From: Candidatus Saccharimonadota bacterium
GTDB lineage: Bacteria; Patescibacteriota; Saccharimonadia; Saccharimonadales; UBA4665
Assembly: GCA_028286385.1 (NCBI GenBank)
Contig: JAQBRQ010000030.1
Coordinates: 1 to 46,525 of the forward strand
DNA length: 46,525 bases
Reading direction: 5' to 3'
The position numbers and the translations under genes were made by a program. Below the pieces are notes generated by a model, which ran no database searches, had not been told where the DNA came from, and saw nothing but the letters and a program-made list of their open reading frames with translations. How positions within the stretch are numbered: position 1 is the first letter of the stretch; the number at the start of each line of letters is the position of its first letter. Shown here piece after piece: positions 41,189 through 46,525 of this stretch.

Positions 41189-41247
41189 TGACGAAGTCGT
41201 TTAAATTATCATGCGATATGTTTGTAATCACCGAAGGGGGTTACTAA
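41188..41247 (+). CDS. Possible 19-codon micro-gene between rpmJ and rpsM
   Basis: An ATG in the rpmJ stop codon (TAATG) opens a 19-residue frame ([19 protein letters not shown]) whose stop lies 1 nt before the rpsM ATG. It fills the gap exactly and holds the rpsM Shine-Dalgarno sequence GAAGGGGG. It may only serve translational coupling, or be chance. Confidence 0.3.
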   Translation: MTKSFKLSCDMFVITEGGY

Positions 41248-41248
41248 C

Positions 41249-41635
41249 ATGGCTCGAATCAGTGGCGTAACAATTCCTGCTAAAAAGCAGATCTGGGTAG
41301 CACTTACCTATGTCTACGGTATTGGCGAAAAGACATCTTTAGATATCTTGACCAAGGCTAACGTAGAAACGACCGCTCGCGTCGAAAACCTGACGGATGC
41401 CGAGATTTCTCGCATTCAAGACGTTATCAACACCGACCTACTTGTAGAAGGTGAACTGCAACGCGTCGTCAGCGGTAATATTAAGCGTCTTAAAGAGATC
41501 AAGTCTTACCGTGGCATGCGTCACGCTCAGAGCTTGCCATCTCGCGGTCAACGCACTAAGACTAACGCTCGTACTCGTCGTGGTAAAAAGACCACTGTCG
41601 GCGGCACCGCTAAGAAGGTAGCGTCTAAGACTTAA
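41249..41635 (+). CDS. rpsM: Ribosomal protein uS13
   Basis: Small-subunit head protein contacting the P-site tRNA and L5; 128 residues. ARISGVTIPAKKQIWVALTYVYGIG and the basic C-terminus RGMRHAQSLPSRGQRTKTNARTRRGK are diagnostic. Confidence 0.98.
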   Translation: MARISGVTIPAKKQIWVALTYVYGIGEKTSLDILTKANVETTARVENLTDAEISRIQDVINTDLLVEGELQRVVSGNIKRLKEIKSYRGMRHAQSLPSRGQRTKTNARTRRGKKTTVGGTAKKVASKT

Positions 41636-41639
41636 GATT

Positions 41640-42098
41640 ATGGCAGATCCTATTAATAATTCAGCAACCCCAACAACCCCAGTAGAAGCAAAGACGCCGG
41701 CAACGACGGCTAAAGCAGCTGCCCCGAAGCGTAAAAAGGCTAAGCGAAGCGTGCCAAGTGGCCAAGTCCACGTTCAGGCAACGTTTAACAACACCATCAT
41801 TACCTTTACAGACGGTAGTGGTAACAAGCTTACTGCATCGAGCGCTGGAGCCTGTGGCTTCCGTGGCTCTAAGAAGGGTACGGCTTATGCTGCGCAAATC
41901 GCAGCTGAACGTGCCGCTCAAGCAGCTAAGCAACAGTACGGCTTTAGCCGCGCTGAAGTATTCATCAAAGGCGTAGGCCTTGGTCGCGATGCGGCAGTTC
42001 GTGTCCTCGCTGGCATGGACATTCAAGTTGAAGCCATCAAAGACGTCACCGGTATTCCACATGGTGGCGTTCGTCCTAAGAAAGCTAGGAGAATCTAA
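41640..42098 (+). CDS. rpsK: Ribosomal protein uS11 with N-terminal extension
   Basis: Small-subunit platform protein, 152 residues against about 130. About 35 N-terminal residues are Ala/Thr/Pro/Lys-rich and added. The core is typical: HVQATFNNTIITFTDGSGN, GFRGSKKGTAYAAQ and DVTGIPHGGVRPKKARRI. Confidence 0.97.
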   Translation: MADPINNSATPTTPVEAKTPATTAKAAAPKRKKAKRSVPSGQVHVQATFNNTIITFTDGSGNKLTASSAGACGFRGSKKGTAYAAQIAAERAAQAAKQQYGFSRAEVFIKGVGLGRDAAVRVLAGMDIQVEAIKDVTGIPHGGVRPKKARRI

Positions 42099-42100
42099 CC

Positions 42101-42724
42101 ATGGCAAGAGATCGTTCATCCATTGTTAAGCAGAGTCGCCGTGAAGGTTACGCGCTGCACCCTAAAGCTCACAAAGCTTTAGTTAAGCGTTCTAGCATGC
42201 CTGGTCAGGGTCCACAAAGTCGTGGTCCTCGTGGCGGCAAAGCTAGTCAATACTCACTGCAACTCCGCGAAAAGCAAAAAGTAAAACGTTTGTACGGCTT
42301 GCTAGAAAAGCAGTTTAGCAACCTTATGAAGGAAGCTAGCAAACGCGACGGCCAATCCGGTCACAACTTGCTCCAGTTCTTAGAGCAACGCGCCGACAAC
42401 GTCGTCTACCGTGCTGGTTTCGCACCGAGCCGCCGAGCCGCTCGTCAGTTAATGACGCACGGTCACTTCCTGCTCAACGACAGCCGTGTCGACATCCCTT
42501 CAATCCGCTTGAAGCCTGGCGATACATTAACTGTTCGTGTTAAGAGTTCACAATCCGAATATTTCAAGAAGCTTGATGATGTAAGTCCTGCTCCGAGCGA
42601 AACGCCCGGCTGGTTAAAAGTTGATCGTAAGAAAATCACACTTTCCGTAACCGCTGTACCTGTTCGCGAAGATGCTGAACTCGATATCAATGAGCAATTA
42701 ATCGTAGAATACTACTCACGCTAA
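42101..42724 (+). CDS. rpsD: Ribosomal protein uS4, zinc-free form
   Basis: 16S rRNA 5'-domain assembly protein and general antiterminator; 207 residues. The N-terminal zinc finger of some lineages is absent (KQSRREGYALHPKAHK), as in many bacteria. SQYSLQLREKQKVKRLYGLLEKQF and the S4 domain (RADNVVYRAGFAPSRRAARQLMTHGHF) are normal. Confidence 0.97.
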   Translation: MARDRSSIVKQSRREGYALHPKAHKALVKRSSMPGQGPQSRGPRGGKASQYSLQLREKQKVKRLYGLLEKQFSNLMKEASKRDGQSGHNLLQFLEQRADNVVYRAGFAPSRRAARQLMTHGHFLLNDSRVDIPSIRLKPGDTLTVRVKSSQSEYFKKLDDVSPAPSETPGWLKVDRKKITLSVTAVPVREDAELDINEQLIVEYYSR

Positions 42725-42740
42725 GAAGGAGCCACCCCGC

Positions 42741-43694
42741 ATGTCAAATATTATTCACACTCCAGGTCTCGTCAAAGTTGACGATCACAGCGCCACCAGC
42801 GCAACCTTTGCAGTTGAGCCACTTCACAGTGGTTACGGCATGACGCTTGGTAACAGTCTTCGCCGCGTGTTGCTCTCGAGCATCTCTGGCGCAGCTATTA
42901 CGTCATTCAAGGTCGAAGGTGTTACCCACGAGTTTACCGCTGTTGAAGGTGTTAAAGAAGATGTCGTCGACATTATGCTCAACCTCAAAGGTGTCCGTTT
43001 CCGAATTTACGGTGGCGAACTACAGACCCTGCGCATCGTTAAGAGCGGCAAGGGCGTCGTTACTGCTAAAGACATTCAGACTAACGCTGACGTCGAAATT
43101 GTTAATCCAGACCACGTTATCGCAACAATTGATGATGCAAAAGCTAAGTTCGTCGTCGACCTAACCGTCGAAGTCGGCCGCGGCTACCGCACCATCGAAG
43201 AAGGTGCTGCTAAGAAGCCAAGCGACATGATCGCTATCGACGCTATCTTCAGCCCAGTTCTTCGTGTTCGTTACAAAGTTGAGAACACCCGTGTCGGCCA
43301 GGCAACTGACCTCGACCGCTTGCTCCTGACTGTTGATACCGATGGTTCAATCACTCCTCAGGACGCTTTCGAAGAAGCATCTGCCGTATTGGTTAACCAG
43401 TACACTGCACTTGCTGGCAAGACTCGTGTCGCTACCGTAGAAGTAGTTAACGAATCAACCAACAGCGACGGTGAATTTGGCAGCGACATGCTTGGTGAAG
43501 AGTCAACGGCACTGAGCACTTCTATTGAAGACCTCAACCTGTCTGCTCGCACCACCAACGCCCTGATCAACAACGACATTCACACTATTCGCGACCTATT
43601 TGCACTGAACGACGCTGAGCTGCGCGACCTCAAAGGTTTTGGCAGTAAAGCACTTGATGAAGTCAAAGAAAAACTAGCGGAGTTGGAGCTTTAG
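42741..43694 (+). CDS. rpoA: DNA-directed RNA polymerase subunit alpha
   Basis: Assembly platform of RNA polymerase, 317 residues. The N-terminal dimerisation domain (FAVEPLHSGYGMTLGNSLRRVLLSS) and the C-terminal domain that contacts UP elements and activators (DLNLSARTTNALINNDIHTIRDLF, with the key Arg kept, then GFGSKALDEVKEKL) are complete. AAGGAG precedes the ATG. rplQ starts at the next base after its stop. Confidence 0.98.
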   Translation: MSNIIHTPGLVKVDDHSATSATFAVEPLHSGYGMTLGNSLRRVLLSSISGAAITSFKVEGVTHEFTAVEGVKEDVVDIMLNLKGVRFRIYGGELQTLRIVKSGKGVVTAKDIQTNADVEIVNPDHVIATIDDAKAKFVVDLTVEVGRGYRTIEEGAAKKPSDMIAIDAIFSPVLRVRYKVENTRVGQATDLDRLLLTVDTDGSITPQDAFEEASAVLVNQYTALAGKTRVATVEVVNESTNSDGEFGSDMLGEESTALSTSIEDLNLSARTTNALINNDIHTIRDLFALNDAELRDLKGFGSKALDEVKEKLAELEL

Positions 43695-44189
43695 ATGCAT
43701 CGCCACGGATATCAAGGACGTAAATTCCATCGTGAGCGCGATCAACGTCGCGCGCTCATCAAGGGTCTCGCCGACTCACTCATTAAGTATGAGTCAATCG
43801 AAACCACCTTGTTTAAGGCTAAAGAAATTGTGCCTTACGTAGAGAAGTTAATCACCAAAGCCAAGAAGGGTGATCTGCACAATCGCCGTCAGGTTGTTAG
43901 CAGCTTGCAGACTATTGCCAGCGCTCACAAGCTTGTCGACGAAATCGCACCGAAGCTCGGCGCCCGCAACAGCGGTCACCTGCGCATCGAAAAGACCAAG
44001 ACCCGCCGTGGCGATAACGCTCAACTGGCTCGCGTCAGCTTTGTTGATGATCTCAGCTCAGCGCCAGTAGCTAAAGCTGCCGTTCCTGAAGCCAAGGTTG
44101 TCGAAGCGCCAAAGCCAAAAGCAGCGGCTAAGCCAAAAGCGGCTGTAAAGCCTGCTGCTAAAGCTAAAGCCGCTAAGGAGACTAAATAA
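43695..44189 (+). CDS. rplQ: Ribosomal protein bL17 with Ala/Lys-rich tail
   Basis: Exit-tunnel-rim protein. The first about 118 residues are the family domain (MHRHGYQGRKFHRERDQRRALIK, ETTLFKAKEIVPYVEKLITKAK); about 45 extra residues are low-complexity Ala/Lys/Pro. It begins at the base after the rpoA stop codon, and the ATG of rplM lies in its stop (TAATG). Confidence 0.97.
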   Translation: MHRHGYQGRKFHRERDQRRALIKGLADSLIKYESIETTLFKAKEIVPYVEKLITKAKKGDLHNRRQVVSSLQTIASAHKLVDEIAPKLGARNSGHLRIEKTKTRRGDNAQLARVSFVDDLSSAPVAKAAVPEAKVVEAPKPKAAAKPKAAVKPAAKAKAAKETK

Positions 44190-44629
44190 TGAAAACCTAT
44201 AGCGCAAAACCAACCGAAGTCACCCGTCAGTGGTACATCATCGATGCCGGTGAAGCTCCACTTGGCCGCGTTGCAACTCAGATTGCAATCCTACTCACCG
44301 GTAAGTCAAAGCCTCAGTTCACCAAGCACATCGATTGCGGCGACTTTGTCGTAGTCATCAATGCCAAAGACACCAAGGTCACCGGCGACAAGCTCGACAA
44401 GAAAATGTACTACAAGCACAGTGGTCACCCAAGCGGTCTCAAAGAAGCCACCCTCCGCGAAAAGATGGAAAAAGATCCTACTTTTGCAATCACCAAAGCT
44501 GTCCGTGGCATGCTTCCTGTTAACCGTCTTCGCGATGATCGCTTACTGCGACTCAAAGTATATGAAGGTGCAGAACACAAGCACGAGGCCCAAAAGCCTA
44601 AGTTAATTTCTATAAAGGACGTCAAATAA
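44189..44629 (+). CDS. rplM: Ribosomal protein uL13
   Basis: Early-assembling large-subunit protein, 146 residues. RQWYIIDAGEAPLGRVATQIA, VVINAKDTKVTGDKLDKKMYYKHSGHPSGLKE and VRGMLPVNRLRDDRLLRLKVYEGAEHKHEAQKP are diagnostic. Confidence 0.98.
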   Translation: MKTYSAKPTEVTRQWYIIDAGEAPLGRVATQIAILLTGKSKPQFTKHIDCGDFVVVINAKDTKVTGDKLDKKMYYKHSGHPSGLKEATLREKMEKDPTFAITKAVRGMLPVNRLRDDRLLRLKVYEGAEHKHEAQKPKLISIKDVK

Positions 44630-45030
44630 TGGCTAAAGATTCATACTTTTACGCCCTTGGCCGCCGCAAAAGCGCCACTGCACGTGTTCGCCTGGTAACC
44701 AGCGGTAAAGGCAACATGACTATCAACGGTAAGCCAGCAAACGAGTATTTTGCCGAAAGCAAATACTTGCTCGCTAAACTACAGCAACCTTTCGTAGCTC
44801 TCGACCAAGTCGACAAGTACGATGTGAGCGCTGTTGTATCCGGTGGTGGTCACGAAGGCCAGACCGAAGCTATTCGCCTCGGCATCGCTAAAGCCCTCGT
44901 CGTCATGAACGAAGACCTCAAGAGCACGCTCAAGCGCGCTGAGCTCTTAACTCGTGATGCCCGTGAGCGCGAACGCAAGAAGTTCGGCCTCAAGGGTGCT
45001 CGCAAGCAGCGCCAGTTTACCAAGCGCTAA
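44629..45030 (+). CDS. rpsI: Ribosomal protein uS9
   Basis: Small-subunit protein whose C-terminal tail touches P-site tRNA; 133 residues. YALGRRKSATARVRLV, GGGHEGQTEAIRLGIAKAL and the C-terminal RERKKFGLKGARKQRQFTKR with final Lys-Arg are normal. Last gene of the block; a terminator follows. Confidence 0.98.
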   Translation: MAKDSYFYALGRRKSATARVRLVTSGKGNMTINGKPANEYFAESKYLLAKLQQPFVALDQVDKYDVSAVVSGGGHEGQTEAIRLGIAKALVVMNEDLKSTLKRAELLTRDARERERKKFGLKGARKQRQFTKR

Positions 45031-45049
45031 TCCGCTTCGTAACTTCTTT

Positions 45050-45079
45050 AAACAGCCTCGAATTTTGGGGCTGTTTTTT
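45050..45079 (+). terminator. Rho-independent terminator after rpsI
   Basis: AAACAGCC (45050-45057) pairs with GGCTGTTT (45069-45076) around a short loop, followed by further T's. Confidence 0.9.
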
Positions 45080-45086
45080 GTTGCGT

Positions 45087-45131
45087 TTGACAACTCTTGA
45101 CATGAGGGTGTATATTACACGGTATGTCAAG
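45087..45131 (+). promoter_or_regulatory. Promoter and operator-like dyad of the DAHP synthase unit
   Basis: TTGACA (45087-45092), 18 nt and TATATT (45111-45116) place transcription near 45123, directly at the leader-peptide ATG. Around the -10 box lies an 8-bp perfect inverted repeat, CTTGACAT (45096-45103) and ATGTCAAG (45124-45131), with inner GTGTA/TACAC arms (45108-45120) nearly on the same centre. A repressor may bind here. Confidence 0.6.
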
Positions 45132-45204
45132 ACTTAGTGCAAACAGCAACCAGTATTGGTTTACCGACTCATCCCGTGGCGGTTATTTCGCTGTGTTTGC
45201 ATAA
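45124..45204 (+). CDS. Aromatic-rich leader peptide (26 aa)
   Basis: A 26-codon frame with six aromatic codons: Tyr11, Trp12, Phe13, Tyr21, Phe22 and Phe25. Its role would be to measure charged aromatic tRNA by ribosome pausing. The Gly19-Gly20-Tyr21 codons form the TGGCGGTT segment (45177-45184) that can pair with the terminator's left arm. It starts at the predicted transcription start, so it would be leaderless, as elsewhere in this window. It is the first part of the attenuator before the DAHP synthase gene. Confidence 0.8.
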   Translation: MSRLSANSNQYWFTDSSRGGYFAVFA

Positions 45205-45252
45205 ATTTACACAGAATCAAGATCAACAAAACCGCCACACAGGCGGTTTTTT
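45177..45252 (+). promoter_or_regulatory. Antiterminator/terminator pair before DAHP synthase
   Basis: The terminator is AAAACCGCC (45228-45236), loop ACACA, GGCGGTTTT (45242-45250) and further T's. Its left arm AACCGCCA (45230-45237) is exactly complementary to TGGCGGTT (45177-45184) inside the leader peptide gene. A ribosome stalled at codons 11-13 leaves 45177-45184 free to form the antiterminator; a ribosome that reads on covers it and lets the terminator form. Confidence 0.85.
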
Positions 45253-45276
45253 AATTTGTAAGAAAAGGAGAATATC

Positions 45277-46518
45277 ATGTCACCAGAACGAGGCATACAC
45301 GGTACATCAATACTAGAAGAATCAGCAAGGATTCGAGATGAACTGCTCCCAATTGAGGCAGCGGCTGCTGCCGATGCTCACGCCACACGCAGTAAGCTGC
45401 TGGAAGGCGCTCGCCTGCGACTAGGCTACGGTGAACCAGATGCCGGACCAACCGGAGGGCTCGTGGATACTCGCATATCCGAAAAGCGCCCGGTAATCAC
45501 TCCTGAGTCACTCAGTGAAGTATTGCCACCATCAGAAATTTCAGTAGCGACGACGCTAAAGAGTCGTAACGATATTGCCGAAATTCTGACACACCAAGAT
45601 GACCGGATGATCGTCATTGTAGGGCCGTGTTCGATTCATGACCCAGAAGCTGCACTTGAGTACGCCGAGCAAGTAAAAAACTGGAGAGAGCAGTACGGTG
45701 ATGACCTCGAGATTGTTATGCGCGCCTACATGGAAAAGCCGCGCAGCGAGCTTGATTGGAAGGGATTCATTTACGATCCTGAGCTCGATGGGTCGGATGA
45801 CATTAACCTTGGCGTTGTGGCTACGCACCTCGTCGCATGTCAGATAACAGATATGGGAGTCCCTATTGCTATGGAGCGGCTCAACGCGCTCACCCCGCAG
45901 TATGTTAATGGGCTTGTGGCCTACGACGCAATCGGCGCCCGTAACACAACCGACCAAAAGGCGCGCGAATATGGCTCCGGCACATCATCACCTGTGGGGT
46001 TTAAGAACACGCCTGAGGGCAGTATTGTGGCGGCCGCACAGGCCGTCGTAACGGCCAATGGAGCGCACGCATTTTTGGGTATGGGAATGAACGGTATGCC
46101 GAACCAGATCGAAACGACAGGGAATGAGCTGGCACACGTTATACTGCGTGGCGACCAGAATGGGCCAAACTATTCCGAAAAACACATCGCCGAAACAACT
46201 GCATTGCTCAAGAAGAAGGGTTTACTGAATGCGATAGTGATTGATGCATCACATGGCAACAGTCTCAAGGTTGCTGACAATCAAATCGAGGTCATAGCCG
46301 ACGTCAGCCGGCAGGTGGCGCTCGGTGAGCAAGCCATACGTGGCGTCATGATTGAGAGCAACCTGGTTGCAGGCTCCCAAAATCTTAAGAAAACACCAAA
46401 GGAAGAGCTCATATACGGACAGAGCGTTACCGACGAATGTGTGGGCTTGCCCGACACAATAACTATGCTGTCAGCATTAGCAGATGCCGTTCGGAAAAGA
46501 CGTTTAGTTACAAGTTAG
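45277..46518 (+). CDS. 3-deoxy-7-phosphoheptulonate (DAHP) synthase, class I
   Basis: First enzyme of the shikimate pathway: condenses phosphoenolpyruvate and erythrose 4-phosphate. The 413-residue protein is of the AroF/AroG/AroH type. Visible are IVGPCSIHDPEAALEYAE near residue 113, MRAYMEKPRSELDWKGFIYDP, DGSDDINLG, SSPVGFKNTPEGS, the phosphate/metal region IDASHGNS and GVMIESNLVAGSQ. About 70 N-terminal residues precede the usual start; such extensions often carry feedback-inhibition sites. AAGGAG lies 9 nt before the ATG. Aromatic biosynthesis is rare in reduced Patescibacteria, so the rest of the pathway should be sought elsewhere in the genome. Confidence 0.95.
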   Translation: MSPERGIHGTSILEESARIRDELLPIEAAAAADAHATRSKLLEGARLRLGYGEPDAGPTGGLVDTRISEKRPVITPESLSEVLPPSEISVATTLKSRNDIAEILTHQDDRMIVIVGPCSIHDPEAALEYAEQVKNWREQYGDDLEIVMRAYMEKPRSELDWKGFIYDPELDGSDDINLGVVATHLVACQITDMGVPIAMERLNALTPQYVNGLVAYDAIGARNTTDQKAREYGSGTSSPVGFKNTPEGSIVAAAQAVVTANGAHAFLGMGMNGMPNQIETTGNELAHVILRGDQNGPNYSEKHIAETTALLKKKGLLNAIVIDASHGNSLKVADNQIEVIADVSRQVALGEQAIRGVMIESNLVAGSQNLKKTPKEELIYGQSVTDECVGLPDTITMLSALADAVRKRRLVTS

Positions 46519-46525
46519 ACACACA

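Noticed and set aside
1-46525. Recoded UGA (glycine), as in Gracilibacteria or Absconditabacteria
   Set aside because: TGA ends several genes cleanly (for example 6514, 30637, 38768), and no conserved protein contains an internal TGA.
1-46525. CRISPR arrays, transposase or phage genes, rRNA genes
   Set aside because: No regularly spaced repeats, recombinase or phage motifs, or rRNA sequence were seen on either strand.

Overview
The window reads as one chromosomal segment of a reduced-genome bacterium of the Patescibacteria/CPR, most likely a Saccharibacteria (TM7) member. Visible reasons are the direct rpsE-rplO junction with no rpmD (uL30), no adk or map between secY and infA, many short orphan genes between and inside housekeeping operons, and a standard genetic code (TGA is used as a stop, which argues against the UGA-glycine lineages). 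The lineage is inferred from gene content; no database was searched.

Layout. 1-5.6 kb: 3' part of tyrS, a SAM methyltransferase, an orphan, recG, a possible zinc-phospholipase/P1-nuclease-like protein and rsmD. 5.66-6.5 kb: tRNA-Leu(UAG), a terminator, a mosaic of duplicated tRNA 3'-end sequence, and an orphan. 6.5-11.1 kb: a divergent membrane protein/alpha-beta hydrolase pair sharing overlapping -10 boxes, hisS, a membrane protein, tig and an orphan. 11.1-19.3 kb: clpP behind a perfect CIRCE element, then rpoB-rpoC behind a long leader. 19.3-25.5 kb: rpsL-rpsG, fusA and tuf, separated by orphans. 25.5-26.8 kb: four small orphans. 26.8-36.9 kb: S10/spc ribosomal operon with orphans after rpsJ and rplB. 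36.9-40.7 kb: ABC exporter, orphan, secY. 40.8-45.1 kb: infA-rpmJ-rpsM-rpsK-rpsD-rpoA-rplQ-rplM-rpsI. 45.1-46.5 kb: a DAHP synthase gene behind a leader-peptide attenuator.

How it fits together: most of the window builds the transcription and translation machinery (RNA polymerase alpha, beta and beta', about 28 ribosomal proteins, EF-G, EF-Tu, IF-1, two aminoacyl-tRNA synthetases), the nascent-chain path (trigger factor, SecY) and proteolysis (ClpP). Many transcription units have a -10 box only 6-11 nt before the ATG, so their mRNAs should be leaderless or nearly so. Operon-internal genes are joined by TAATG or ATGA overlaps.

Main points of interest: (1) a 26-codon reading frame with six aromatic codons, followed by an antiterminator/terminator pair and DAHP synthase, is a textbook-like aromatic amino-acid attenuator; (2) the RNA polymerase beta' subunit lacks the cysteines of both zinc sites and has an altered trigger-loop motif (LDSKH in place of MRTFH), and L36 also lacks its zinc ligands; (3) leaders of rpoB, rplC and fusA carry alternative or terminator-like RNA structures; (4) a split and inverted tRNA 3'-end duplication lies beside tRNA-Leu; (5) a 112-nt folded element follows tuf.
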